Source: Podospora bellae-mahoneyi (taxonomy: Eukaryota; Ascomycota; Sordariomycetes; Sordariales; Podosporaceae). From it: 64,000 bases of DNA. The position numbers and the translations under genes were made by a program. The stretch spans positions 1,681,501 to 1,745,500 of the forward strand of contig NC_085882.1 in assembly GCF_035222275.1 (NCBI RefSeq). Direction: 5' to 3'. Of the stretch, positions 1 to 10,972 are shown one piece after another (the first letter of the stretch is position 1; every line of letters begins with the position of its first letter). A model generated the notes under the pieces. It did not search any database and had not been told where the DNA came from. It saw nothing but the letters and a program-made list of their open reading frames with translations.

Positions 1-476
1 GGTGTTGTTGTTGTTTGTTGTTGTTGACACCATTGGTGACATACTCATGGTAGCAGTATCTGGTTTGAGGAATTCCATGTTAGCATCTCTCCCTTCCACT
101 AGTCCGTGGACTTGAACATACCTGGGAACGGTCACACCCGCCTTCTCGCAAGCTTGAATGAGCGCGGAACCAGCTATTATTTCCCCCCCCCAAGACCAAA
201 TCAGCAAAACCATCCCCTTTGCCTATGAAACCTTTATCGCGAGGGAAAAGAAAGAGAGCTCGGGCTTTTCTTACCCTCAATCGAAACCTTCTTGCCATCT
301 ATTCACATCTCCAGCGTCAGCACTTGTCCCTCTGCATCCAAAAGACTGCGATCCTCACCAATGGTAAGCTCAACCTCAGCCGGCCTCACCGTCGTCGTAG
401 AAAACGTCCTGTTGGCGACCAAGCTGGCTCTGGCCCGCGTCCGCCAAGCCGAGCGAGCCAATGTCTGCCTCAACAT
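1..476 (-). CDS. nuo78: NADH:ubiquinone oxidoreductase 78-kDa subunit (complex I, NDUFS1-type), 5' end only
   Basis: This is the Fe-S subunit at the start of the electron path in the peripheral arm of mitochondrial complex I. Only the first exons lie in the window. Exon 1 (476..359) begins MLRQTLARSAWRTRARASL, an Arg/Ser-rich mitochondrial presequence with an RTFSTT cleavage-like stretch, then PAEVELTI. Intron 1 is 358..299 (GTGAGG..TAG). Exon 2 (298..275) gives DGKKVSIE, and intron 2 is 274..174. Exon 3 (173..122) gives AGSALIQACEKAGVTVPR, the conserved start of the [2Fe-2S] ferredoxin-like domain. A donor (GTATGT) follows at 121 and the next exon, with the first Cys ligands, lies off the left edge. 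The spliced sequence matches what I recall of Neurospora NUO78 almost residue for residue. The frame is open upstream to about 602, but the presequence fixes the start at 476. TTG repeats at 1-27 lie in intron 3. Confidence 0.88.
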
Positions 477-1525
477 TGTTGCGTGTTTGCCCGTTCGATC
501 TCGCCGGTAGTTGGGTATCGCTGTCTGTCGTCGAAGTTTGATCGGTGGGGGAGGGGGGGTGTTTCGTTTCTCGTTGCCGTCGGCGGGGGGGAGGGCGGCC
601 AACTTGTTCCGTGATAACGAGGGGGGTCAGAGCCGCAAGCTTACCTCGAGAGCTTCGTCCTTAGCAAGTGGCTCGTGCATTCAATCAACGAGGCAAGCCA
701 AAACTGCGGGTCCCCCACCCAACCTACCCAACCAATCACAATCACCCAATTCTAATCCCGCCCACCCATAAATGTCTTCCCCACCAATTTCTTTTTTTTT
801 TTCGCTTTTTCCTTTTCTTTTTTCTCTCCATATTGTACCAACGGTCACTTATTGTAGGAGGGTACTGGTTAACTTCTTCCACGGAACTTCCTCCTCTATC
901 ATGTGCACCAAGAGAGAAAAATATTATACTGGCTCCGTTTATGGATGCAGGTGAGAGATTTCGTGTCTCGTTGAGCCATGGTTCTTACCGGCGGTTGCTA
1001 CATTTTTGCCTGTGACTATTGTCCATTTTGATTTGCGTGCGAGTGAATGAGTTTAGGCGGATTGAATGATCTCAAAATATTTCTTCGTGGTATTCTGATT
1101 TCGATGAGAGGGGGGACCCGTTTGTCTGAGGCCAGATGACCCGAGAGTGGCATTTCGTAGCTGTGGAGGGACCGTGATAGCTTCCCATGGACATCGACTT
1201 TTCAGTTCTCCCCATCCCGGTGGACTGATCGAATCGCGCGTGATGGTTCGGGAATGCTTCCTGGCATAGTGAATGGCACGGTGAACTGCATTTTGCAGAA
1301 CACCAATCCATGATTTTACTTGGCGTGGCCTAAAAAAGACAATATCATCACACCCTCAATTCTTTACAAGAATTACCAAAATTCTCTATAATCTCAAAGA
1401 CAAGACTCGCCTGTCCAATATACAGTATTCATCCCACAAATCCCATCCCCCCTTATCCCAACATCGTTATATCTACACAAACCCTACAAATACCCCCATC
1501 CCTTTAACCTCAACTACACAACCTC
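477..1525. other. Intergenic: upstream of nuo78 and 3' flank of the next gene
   Basis: About 1 kb with C/T-rich tracts (for example 785-835). I see no convincing gene, tRNA or repeat. The first few hundred bases left of 1000 are the presumed promoter and 5'UTR of the leftward complex I gene. Confidence 0.4.
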
Positions 1526-2854
1526 TCATCTACCTCTACACAACCTTCCCCCCCTCCCTTCCCTCCCAAACCCTCGTTTCCCTTCCACCTCCCTCTTTCT
1601 CTCCTCCTCCTCCTCCCTCGCTCTCTCCCTCTCCTCCCTCACCTCCCTCCACTGCCGCTCCTGCGCCGCCCTCCTCGCCCTCGGACTCAAAGTCTCATAC
1701 CTCTTCTTCTTCTCCCCTTCCCTCTCCCCCCCAACAGCATTACTCGCATTAGCAAAGATCGTCGCCAAACAGTTCGAGTTTGGAGGCATCCCCTTCTTCT
1801 TGACAACCCTCTTCTTGCTTGAACTGCCAGTGCCTGGTGGTGGTGTTTCTGTCTCAGCACCACTAGCTGTCTCTATACTCGGTCTGCTCTTCTTCACCGC
1901 CGGCCGCTTTCCAACCGCTTCATCATCACCACTGTGCTGCGGAGATAAAACATCAGCCAACCGCTTCTGGGGGAGGTCGTTGCTGATGGAGAGGGATCTG
2001 AGTTTGTCCAGTCCCGTCGAAGAGCTAGAGATGGGCAGGTTGGGTCGGGTGGTTACCATCGTCGGTGTAGACAAGCTCGAAGGGCTAGGGACAGCTGGAG
2101 TGGGAGAGATGGCGACAGGCTTGAGACTGGACGACTTTATCGATCTCTTCTTTTTAGTCGAGGATTCGGTAGGCAACATGTAGGTTTGTTTTCGGGGAAG
2201 ACCGCTGTTACCAGATTGGGGAGTGATGTTGGTGTGGTTCTGGATGATTCTCTGAGGAACTGGCGTTGTTGAGCGGGGTGAGGCTGTCGCCGTTTCAAAC
2301 GGTGATGAAGGCGTCTTTGCCGGCAAGGGGGATTGTGTTGTAGAAGATGTACCCTTTTTAGACGGCATGGAGGCCACTTTTGTCATCAATGGACCTGGTG
2401 ATGTCAAGGGTAGGGTCTTCTTCGACCGAACCGAGGTTTGCTTTTGCGTCAACGAAGTCTGTGCCGCCGACGGTGAGGCTTTCTTTGATAGATGCGAGAT
2501 CTGTTCCGGCATCAATGAAGCCTGTACTGCCGAGGGTGTAGCTGTGCTTGACGAAAGCGAGGTTTCATCCTCTGTCAACGAAGTGATCTTTGACAATGGT
2601 GATGATGACGGTACATGTTTTGATCGCAGCAACACCTGTCTCGGTGTGATCAAGCCCTGCTGTCTCGTGGCTGAAGACTCCTGCTTCGCCAGTTCCGAAA
2701 ATGTCTTTGCCAAGTCCAAATCTTTCTCCTCCCCCGAAGCCAAAGGTGTCCCAGACACATCCAATGAGTGATCTCCCAATCCACGGTGTCTCTTATTGCT
2801 CCCAACAGCATCCCCGGAAACCCGGACGCCGTCAACAGTTGAACCCGTTGCCTT
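1526..2854 (-). CDS. Long in-frame open region after a single TAG (C-terminal extension of the 2855-3487 gene, or exon 2)
   Basis: This is a continuation, in exactly the same frame, of the upstream 210-codon gene after its TAG (2855-2857). It runs about 440 codons to a stop at 1526. It has no ATG near its start; the first in-frame ATG is about 110 codons in, so it is unlikely to be an independent gene. It is Ser/Thr/Pro/Lys-rich, holds three 21-residue repeats ending in SKK (2354-2542), a basic KKKRSIK stretch and a highly charged C-terminal coiled-coil-like tail (RERAREEEEERKREVEGK). The character is nuclear and disordered, with no recognised domain. I could not find a convincing intron that removes the TAG: candidate donors (GTGTAT, GTGGAG, GTCAGG) are weak and there is no good branch site. 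It could be a C-terminal exon, a readthrough extension, or the result of a nonsense change in this strain. Confidence 0.45.
   Translation of the reverse strand, partial: KATGSTVDGVRVSGDAVGSNKRHRGLGDHSLDVSGTPLASGEEKDLDLAKTFSELAKQESSATRQQGLITPRQVLLRSKHVPSSSPLSKITSLTEDETSLSSSTATPSAVQASLMPEQISHLSKKASPSAAQTSLTQKQTSVRSKKTLPLTSPGPLMTKVASMPSKKGTSSTTQSPLPAKTPSSPFETATASPRSTTPVPQRIIQNHTNITPQSGNSGLPRKQTYMLPTESSTKKKRSIKSSSLKPVAISPTPAVPSPSSLSTPTMVTTRPNLPISSSSTGLDKLRSLSISNDLPQKRLADVLSPQHSGDDEAVGKRPAVKKSRPSIETASGAETETPPPGTGSSSKKRVVKKKGMPPNSNCLATIFANASNAVGGEREGEKKKRYETLSPRARRAAQERQWREVREERERAREEEEERKREVEGKRGFGREGRGGRLCRGR
2354..2542 (-). repeat. Degenerate 63-nt / 21-residue protein repeats
   Basis: Three successive 21-residue blocks, each closing with S-K-K, are encoded on the minus strand: one starts ATPSAVQASL, the next ASPSAAQTSL, the third TLPLTSPGPL. 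A partial fourth (GTSSTTQSPL) follows. The protein pattern is better kept than the DNA, which is the behaviour expected of translated repeats. Confidence 0.6.
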
Positions 2855-3487
2855 CTAAGCACCCATCCTCTCCGGCCTGACCTCAAACTCCCTCATTTTC
2901 TCCACCTCCTTCTCCACATACACCGCATACTTGTCCCTGATGCCCTTCATCGCATTCTCAAAGCTGTCCAGCTCGCTGATCGAGCTCTCAATCAAAAACA
3001 TCAAGTCCCTCACCGTCTTCTCCCTCACCGGCAACGGCTTGTCCGCCGGCTCCGGCCTGATAGCCTGCTTCAACGGCAGCACAGCTTCCGACTTGACATT
3101 GTAATCCTTATTCGGATCAGCCGGGGCACTCACACTCGCCAAGAAGGAATCCTCCTCCTGCGGCGTGAGAGAAGGGCGGTAGTCCTGACCGAGCTGATTC
3201 TCGACCTCTTCAGCCTCGTTGATAAGCCGCTGTTTCTCGCGATCAAACATGTAGTACAGATTCTCTCTCGACCCCTGGCGGTGAAACTCGATGCTTTTGA
3301 GAATGTGCTCCAGGCGCTGCATCCGGCCCTGCAGGGGTGTCGCTGTGGTGAGGTCGAAACTAACGGGAACGAACATGTGACCAGCTACGTTCCTAAGCGG
3401 GGGGATCTTCTCCTTCTCCTCTTTGACAGGCGGCTTGAAGGAGCCGTCGAGGTCCATCAGATCTCCGAGGTCGAAGGAGCCCTCCAT
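2855..3487 (-). CDS. Unrecognised acidic/coiled-coil nuclear-type protein, 210 aa to first stop
   Basis: I do not recognise this family. The ATG at 3487 opens MEGSFDLGDLMDLDGSF, an acidic/hydrophobic start, followed by a conserved-looking block (residues about 30-90: VAGHMFVPVSFDL, RMQRLEHILKSIEFHRQG, then a Glu/Asn-rich helix). A second helical block near the C-terminus (about 165-205) is rich in Glu, Lys and Met. No membrane segment or signal peptide is seen. The frame ends at TAG (2855-2857) but continues open for some 440 more codons (1526-2854), so the true product may be about 650 residues. The divergent spacer upstream (3488-4535) is probably its promoter. Confidence 0.6.
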   Translation of the reverse strand: MEGSFDLGDLMDLDGSFKPPVKEEKEKIPPLRNVAGHMFVPVSFDLTTATPLQGRMQRLEHILKSIEFHRQGSRENLYYMFDREKQRLINEAEEVENQLGQDYRPSLTPQEEDSFLASVSAPADPNKDYNVKSEAVLPLKQAIRPEPADKPLPVREKTVRDLMFLIESSISELDSFENAMKGIRDKYAVYVEKEVEKMREFEVRPERMGA

Positions 3488-4535
3488 GATGGGTGATGAG
3501 GTGGTTGCAGAGTCGAGTCAAGTCGAGTCGAATAATATTTTGACAGGCTTTCTTGAGACGGGAATGCTACATACACTGACTTTTCTGGTGACTCGGTTAG
3601 TTAAAAGTACAAACAGCTTTAAATGCGGCGTATTATAATTACCTTGGCAATGTTTTGTTCCTGCGGTTGCTGTTGTTGGGAAAACGGAGTGTGTGATCTT
3701 GTGAAGTCGAAAGAGAAGCTTCGATATTTGCCCCGCCACAAGACAACATCAACGACACGCCTAGTGACCCCGCCGCTTCACCGCAACTCGGCGGAAGGAG
3801 CGATGTGAAATATGGAGAGGAGGGTTCAGTGGCTGACTGGGTTGTGGAAGGCTTTTTTTTTTTTTTTTTTTTTTTTGCAACAATTGTAAGTGCTCATATT
3901 CAAGGTTAGAGATTGACGTTCTTGGCCGCATCTCGCCCTCAATGCTCGAGGTTGACTAGATTGGTTTTGTATCTTCCGTCTTTGTGTCTTCAACTAATCG
4001 TCTTGTGATATTCGTACAAACACCCGTTGATAACAAATTCGTTTGTACCGTGCTAGGAGGCCAAGCTTATCAAGATCGGATGAGGCAGGCGAATATATGT
4101 CATATCCTGAGGTTCTATGTTGACATTTGAACTACTATAAAATCAAGACCATGGATATCCCAACAGGTCTTCCCGAAATGAGCTCAGTCATGGCTTTGTC
4201 GTGATCCCAGAAAGCTGGCAGTTGACCTTTCATTTCATGTAGACACCCTCAACCAGTTGTCTACTTTAAACTTACAAATGGACTCTTACAGTATCACTAC
4301 AACGTTCATGTGTTTACACATACCTTGAGCACCTAAACAAACACATACAAGTCAATGAAGCCCTCACGACACATCAAATCACATCAACATCATCCAACAC
4401 GGAACTCACCCTGAACCGCACAACTGAGATCAAGCACCACTGTCAGCAAAATAACAAATACGTGATATTAACAAAGTCCATCAGAAACAAGGAAAGGGTA
4501 AAGCACCTTTATATCCGTTGGCCACCCTTCAGAAT
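3488..4535. other. Intergenic; 24-nt T tract at 3853-3876
   Basis: Spacer between the 5' end of the leftward 3487 gene and the 3' end of Snu66. It holds an uninterrupted run of 24 T and otherwise AT/C-rich DNA. I see no gene. Confidence 0.5.
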
Positions 4536-6564
4536 CTATGCCAACCTCACACCCGCCTCCCTCCTCCTCTTCCCCTGATCCCTCGCCGCACTCCCCAATC
4601 CCACAATCTGCCCCGCATCCAAAATGCTCTGCTCCATCCTCCTCTTCTCCTCCGCCAGCTTCTTCAGCTTCTTATCCGTCTTCCCCTTCCCAGACCCCTT
4701 CCCATGGAACTGATGACTCAACTCCTTAAACGCCTCCTTCTGACCCAGACTCCTCCCGTCCTCATCAATATACCTCAGCTGCACGTCCGGCTTGTACCCC
4801 TCCCGATACAAGGCATCAATAACCCTGCTCTGGTGCATCTCTCTGATGCTGTTCTGCTGCTGCTGCCACATCTCTTTCTCTTTTGTCGACATCCTCTTGA
4901 ACCGCTCGCTCTCACGGTCCTTCTCACGCTGGAGGCGGGTTTCTTCATCGAAAAGAGCCATGCGCCGGTTGAGCTCGGCGAGAAATCTCTGGCGCTGACG
5001 GAACTTTTCGGCTGCTTCGGCACCCTGGCCTTCTTCGAGGAGGTGACGGTCGCGGAGGAGGGAGAGGGTGGCGCCCATGCCTTGGGCGACCGTCTTTTCT
5101 TCTTCCACGCCGAGAGGGAGTTCGGCCAAGGGGGTGGTGGTGCGGCGGGTGGAGGAGGGCTCGTATTCATTGCGCGGATCGTGGGCGTCGGCCATTTCTT
5201 CATCCGAGGACTCGTCCTCCATCGCTGTCACCGCAGCGAGGCCGTTTTCTAGCTTGGGTTTGGGCGCCTTTCTGCGCTGTTCCTCTTGGTCCCTGTTTGC
5301 GCGGAGCGTGTCGACGAACTCGCTGATCTCGTCAATGACAACGGCCTTTTCTGTAGAGGGGAGAGCGTCATCGGGGTCGTTGGTTGTTTCCCTCAGCTGA
5401 CGGGCAATGTCCTCTGGCCGAGTCTTTTTTCGTTTCTTGAGGGCATCTCGTCTTTGTTGAGCGAGGGAGGTTTGGAGGTCCTCGTCGTCAGCAAAGTCGT
5501 CAGTGATAACTTTGCGCTTCTTCGTGAACGTGATGGCGCCGCCGTCTATATCCATGTCGTTATCGAGGTTGGTTGTGTCCCCTGGGAATAACACGTCGTC
5601 GTCATCCTTCTTCTGCCGTGATGACTTGGACTTTTTCTTGGGCTTCTTGACTTTGATCTCCGAGGCGTCGAGGTAGTCTGACACTGGGGGAGGAGCGTCC
5701 TCTGTTGAGATTCTGTTAGTTGTGACGATCAGAAAGCTGTGGATGAAGAAGGTGGTGCCTACCAAGAGTGTCGAGATCCCCCACTTGTTGCCTTCTCTTC
5801 TGAACTGGCGCTTGAGCAAGAATGTCGGCCAAATCTGATGACGTCCCCACTGCATCCAGCGTGAAAGCCTTCTTCTTCTTTCCGTGAATCTCCTCATCGT
5901 AATGCGACAGGATCCCAATCTGACCCGTCTCGTCAATGTCGTTTGGGTCGTACACTGGCTTCTTCTTTTTCAGATCTAGCCTCTCCTGCAGCTTCTCCCG
6001 TTCCCTCAGCTCGGAGTTCTCCAGCTCATCCCCTTCCTCCTCTTCTAGCACACCCGTATCCTTCAATGTGAGGACCTGATCATCTCCATCCAGGAAGCTG
6101 GCCATGTCGTGCGCAACCTTGACACCGGCCAAGTCAGCAGCTGTATGCTCAGCCGCCTTCCTTTCCGCTGCCTCTTTCTCTGCCCGGGCCTTCTCTTCCG
6201 CCTCGATTTTCTTTTGTCGTTTCTTTTGGCTCTTCAGCCAGGACTTGGTGTCGAGCTCGTCATCGTCGTCTGCGAGGCCCTTGCCTTGCAGAACCGCATT
6301 GCGCTGAGCCAGCTCACGCGCCTTCTTGATCGCAGCAAGCTTCTCGGCGCGTTTCCGTTTCGCTTCTTCGGCTTCTTGCGCCTTTCTGTAGTTTTCGAAT
6401 CCTTCTGCTTCGCGAATCTCGAGGGTGCTCGCCTTCTCGCCAGTCTCGGGGTCTGGGGATGGTTCTTTCGCTGCTTCCTGTGGCGCTGCTCCAGGCACAG
6501 GCAAGGGCTTCATGCCCATGGCCCGGCGGACCTTGTTGATCTCTTCTATCGACGCAGCGTCCAT
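4536..6564 (-). CDS. snu66: U4/U6.U5 tri-snRNP protein Snu66/SART1
   Basis: This is a spliceosome component of the U4/U6.U5 tri-snRNP, needed for B-complex formation. Exon 1 is 6564..5763, the intron 5762..5702 (GTAGGC..CAG) and exon 2 5701..4536, giving 655 aa, the usual size for fungal Snu66. The N-terminus (SIEEINKVRRAMGMKPLPV) matches the SIEETNKLR-type opening of SART1, which resembles the Hub1-interaction (HIND) element. Typical family features follow: a Lys/Glu-rich coiled coil (residues about 50-170), LDTKSWLKSQKK, an acidic segment with VYDPNDIDE, the DAPPPVSDY block straddling the splice junction, and the C-terminal SART1 region with LGATLSLLRDR-like MGATLSLLRDRHLLE, HQFHGKGSGKGK and ARDQGKRRREAG. 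The start was chosen at this ATG because the upstream in-frame sequence is leader-like and the HIND-like motif begins right here. Confidence 0.93.
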
Positions 6565-8621
6565 TTTTGTTGTTAATGGCACAAAATGATGATGGAGTAG
6601 ATAAAATTGAGGACCAACCTTGATTGGCAAGGCAAGCCCAAGGCAAGGCGACGAGCCAAGCTGGACATGATGAGGCTGACATGCTCCAAAGTGGAGCCGG
6701 ATTGATAAGATAAGGCAGACAAACAGCACGGCTGGCAAATTTGCATGCGTGCACGGACCACCTTCCACCAAAAATTTGCCAGTATTTAGGTAAAGCCAAG
6801 CTGAGATTTTCCAACTTCTCTTTTTCCTTTTTCTCTCTTCAACGGTCCTGTGCCCAGTGTTCCTCTGCTGCCCTCGGGTGGTCAGAGTCGCAGCGCTGGC
6901 GCAGTTCGGTATTACCATGAATGCCATCTTCTCCCCATGATGTCAGCTCTACCGACAGGAACCAAGATTGACCGAAGTCTGTGGCAGCTCTGTTCGCGCC
7001 GTTTCGGCGGCGCTTGAGCGGGGTGTAAACTGATTTTACGAGATGCTATATTCCAAGCCGTTCGCAGAGACCGTCGGTCTGTGATGCTGGGGGAAACCAT
7101 AGCGACCTACATTTTGATATCATGTGATTCTTTGCTTTGAATTCTTGTCCGTTATCTCCGGCAGGTTTCCATGATTGGCAACACGTTCGGAGGCTGCTCC
7201 GAAGCCATTCACAAGTTTCCAAGAAAACGGACCGATCACGATGGCTTCATGTCTGCTCTGAATCCCGAAGTGTCGTTCGGCCTTTCTCGGCGTGACAAGA
7301 GCTGAGCCTGAAGTTGTTCCTTGGCGGCGATCTGTGGCTGAGGCATGTGACGATGATTTTTTTTTTAAAGTGAGGCTTCGGTGCGAGCTTCCTTTCTCGT
7401 GGGGAAGCCGGGGACCCCACAATCTGGCGTCCGGCTGCCGATGCGGGGAACGGCACTGCGACCTCACCATCCTCCAGATTCCTCTCTGGGGGAGGAGGGC
7501 GTGAAACCGCCGGACGGACCGATTCGAATCTGCGATTGCGGGGCCGACGCTACCGCAACCGTTGGGCTAGCCATGACCTGCATATCGTCTATGTTTTGAG
7601 AAGAGAGGCTGTCTCCATCAGATGCTCTCTATCAGAGAGGATGATTGCGCATCATGTAGGCTACCCCCCAGATCAAGCACATACTACACGCCTACACGGG
7701 TACAGACATACACACACCTGCATATCTACACCAGCAAGATAGAGGACAGACTTTGGATGACAGCAGGGGAGAAAAAGCACGGTGCCTGAGTTTAGTGCTC
7801 CTTCTCCTGTCTCGGGTGGCCCGATTTGGCATCCTCCCCATACCCCATACGATTCTGTACCCCAGTCCATGCTCCCCACACTGCATGTAAGTGAGATTCT
7901 TCAATCTCCATGCTTTGAAGGGCGTTCTCCGTGGTTCATGCAACTGCCCTGCTCACCACCACAAGCCGCGGCAGTCTGCCAGACCCAGTAAAACTGATCA
8001 AGATGACCAATCCCCTTTGTCCACCGCCATGGCTGCCCAAGCTAGTGACGTCTTCAGGCCCCTGGTCTCTCCGGCTAGATATCGGTGCTTTTCCAAGAAG
8101 TGTGGTCAAGTGCCTGGTATCTCGGTTAACCCTCTTTTAGAGCAGATGGCCGGCCGACCTGGGGAACAGAACACGCATGATAGCATACACAGTAGCTCAA
8201 CCGCCTCTAGACGCTCCGTTGCAACGCTGTCAACTTACCTTCCCGCAAACCCGGGTCCTACCCCTGCTTCCCGGCCCTGCCTCTCTGCTCTGGCCATCGT
8301 AGCACCGAGTACGAGAAACACCGAGAAGCCATCTTGCTCACACCTTGAGGTCGGCCCTTCCCTCGCCAGCTCCACCGTGCCAACGGCTTGGACGCCCGTG
8401 GACGCCCTTGACGTTGAGGCGGTCCTTGGCTTGACCCCGGCCCGAGCACGGCAGCCTCCCGGTACCACATGTTGAAGATCCAAGTATAAGTAAACATGGC
8501 TCTCCTCGCCGTTCCCAACATCATCCAGGACCTCATCCCAGCAGCAGCCTCCGAGTCAATCAACCCTTGGACCTGGAACCTGAACCTGAACGCCTCTGGT
8601 CTCTACGAATACCTTCCCACC
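6565..8621 (+). promoter_or_regulatory. Promoter region of glucoamylase with CreA-type sites and a TATA element (also Snu66 upstream)
   Basis: This is a 2-kb divergent spacer. Matches to the CreA/CRE-1 carbon-repression consensus SYGGRG are seen at 7443-7448 (GCGGGG), 7486-7491 (CTGGGG), 7538-7543 (GCGGGG) and 8159-8164 (CTGGGG), with an inverted copy at 7860-7865. A TATA-like TATAAG lies at 8485-8490, about 135 nt before the chosen start codon. This fits a glucose-repressed, starch-induced gene. CreA binding is inference. I see no gene in the spacer. Confidence 0.4.
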
Positions 8622-10588
8622 ATGCACGCCTTGTCCAAGTTCGCCCTGCTGGGCGCCTGCGCCGTTCAGTCGGTGATGGGTCTGCCCGAACATGTCGAGA
8701 GACGTGAGGCCAACCTCCTCAAGCGCAACGTCGACGACTGGATCAACAGAGAGACCCCCATCGCCTGGGAGAAGCTCCTCTGCAACATCGGCCCCAATGG
8801 CTGTGCTGTTCGCAACCAGGGTGTTCCCGCCGGTGTCGTTGTTGCCAGCCCTTCCCGCTCCGACCCTGACTGTAAGTTTACTGGTTCTCTGATATCACTC
8901 GCACTTGCTGACAGACACCAACAGACTTCTACACCTGGACCAGAGATGCCGCCCTCGTCTACAAGGGCCTTGCTGATGCCTTCCGCCGCAACTACACCGA
9001 GGATCTCCACACCCAGCTCAAGAACTTTGTCTCCTCCCAGGCCAAACTTCAGGGTGTCGGCAACCCGGCCGGTGGTCTCAACGACGGCCAGGGTCTTGGT
9101 GAGCCCAAGTTCATGGTTGATCTCAAGGAGTTCACCGGCGAGTGGGGCCGCCCCCAGCGCGATGGTCCTCCTCTCCGTGCCATTGCCCTGATCCGCTACG
9201 CCAAGTGGCTCGTTGAGAACGGCCACAAGGCTGTTGCCAACGCCCAGGTCTGGCCCACCATCGAGAACGATCTCAAGTACTCGGCCCAATACTGGAACCA
9301 GACCGGTTTCGACCTCTGGGAGGAGGTTCCCGGCTCCTCCTTCTTCACCATCGCCAGCACCCACCGTGCCCTCGTCGAGGGTGCTCAGCTCGGCGCCGTC
9401 CTCGGCAAGCCCACCCGTGCTTACACTGCCGTCGCCCCTCAGGTTCTCTGCTTCCAGCAGTCTTTCTGGAACGCTCGCGAAGGTTTCGTTGTCTCCAACA
9501 TCAACGGTGGTGAGTGGCGCCGCGGCCGTGACGCCAACTCGATCCTCGCCTCCATCCACAACTTCGACCCCTCCGCCGGCTGCGATGCCAACACTTTCCA
9601 GCCCTGCTCCGACAGGGCGCTCTCCAACCACAAGGTCGTCGTCGACTCTTTCCGCTCCATCTACAACATCAACCGCGGCATCGCCCAGAACAAGGCCGTC
9701 GCTGTTGGCCGCTACTCTGAGGATGTCTTTTACAACGGCAACCCCTGGTTCCTCGCCACCTTTGCCGCCGCCGAGCAGCTCTACGATGCTCTCCTCGTCT
9801 GGAAGGCCCAGGGCTCCATCGCCATCACCCAGACCTCGCTTCCTTTCTTCCGCGACCACGTCTCGGGCGCCACCGTCGGCACCCACACCGCCGGCTCCGC
9901 CACCTACAACCAGATCATCTCCGCCATCACCGCCTACGCCGACGGCTTCATCGAGGTCGCCTCCAAGTACGCCCACTCCAACGGTGCCTTGAACGAGCAG
10001 ATCGACCGCAACACCGGCCAGCCCATCGCCGCCCCCGATCTCACCTGGTCCTACTCCGCCTTCCTCACCGCCACCGCCCGTCGCGACGGTTACATCCCCA
10101 CCGGCTGGGGCGCCGGCCAGGCCACCGCCCTCCCCGCCGGACAGTGCCAAAAGTTTGAGGTTGCCGGCAACTACAACCTCCCCCCCACGCCCGTCTTCCC
10201 CTCCAACCTCACCCCCGCCGCCAACGCCCCCGTCGAGCAGATCACCGCTGTTCCCACCGGCTGCACCAACCCCGAGAAGGTCTTTGTCACGTTCAACGAG
10301 CGCGCTTCTACTTCCTGGGGCCAGGTGATCAAGGTTGTCGGCAACGTTCCCGAGCTCGGCAGCTGGGACGTCAACAAGGCTGTTCCGCTTTCCGCGTCCA
10401 AGTACACCTCTGGGGACCCGTTGTGGTCTATCACTCTGCCTATCCAGGCCGGGAGCAGTGTTCAGTACAAGTACATCCGCATCACGAACGGTGTTGCCGG
10501 TGTTAGCTGGGAGGGGGGTGACAATAGGGCTTTTAGCGTGCCGGGGCCTACTTGCGATGTTCAGAATCGGTGGGATAACTGGAGGTAA
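8622..10588 (+). CDS. gla-1: Secreted glucoamylase (GH15) with C-terminal CBM20 starch-binding domain
   Basis: Exo-acting 1,4-alpha-glucosidase that releases glucose from starch ends outside the cell. Exon 1 is 8622..8871, the intron 8872..8924 (GTAAGT..CAG) and exon 2 8925..10588, giving 637 aa. The N-terminus is a signal peptide (MHALSKFALLGACAVQSVMG) and a propeptide ending in a kexin-type LLKR. The GH15 domain spans about 40-495: YTWTRDAAL, FMVDLKEFTG, GRPQRDGPPLRA, and the catalytic acid in GFDLWEEV (about Glu216). The base is in GALNEQID (about residue 450). The linker is short, unlike the long Ser/Thr linker of Aspergillus. The last roughly 105 residues are CBM20 (VTFNE, GSWD, WE). An upstream in-frame ATG at 8496 lies only 6 nt after the TATA-like element and would hide the signal peptide, so 8622 is preferred. 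Very close to Neurospora gla-1. Confidence 0.95.
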
Positions 10589-10938
10589 ATTGCTTCGGGA
10601 GTGGTGCGATAGATTTGGATGGGATAGGAGGGATAGGAATAAAAGAGGGGGGATAAAAAAAAGGGAAAACATGCATAATCGGGGGTGGGATCGAGTCTTC
10701 TTCTTGTTGTCATCATACATCTATTGAATATCTCTTGTTGTTTTTTTCTTTTTTTTGGGGGGGGTTGGGGTTTGGTTGGGAATCCTTTTAGGGGGTCGGA
10801 GGAGGAGGGGATTGTATATATATTGCAGAGTTTTGCATACACAAATTGCATTTTTTTTACATCTTATGAAAAGCCTTGATTTGACATGCGTCCCGTCGAA
10901 CAGGTGAAGAACCGCTTTGATACCTCGCCATATTTTTC

Positions 10939-10972
<34 letters not shown>

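Noticed and set aside
7505-7580. tRNA-like stretch on the minus strand (A-box-like TAGCCCAACGG and B-box-like GATTCGAATC)
   Set aside because: Acceptor and D stems do not pair and the B box has two departures from consensus; no cloverleaf can be drawn. At most a decayed tRNA-derived sequence.
8496-8621. Upstream in-frame ATG for glucoamylase
   Set aside because: Lies 6 nt after a TATA-like element and would bury the signal peptide; 8622 matches the family.
8666-10720. Very long open frame antisense to glucoamylase, and a similar one antisense to GAPDH (57147-58100)
   Set aside because: Gly/Val/Ala/Asp-rich mirror translations of C-ending codons in highly biased genes; no independent features.
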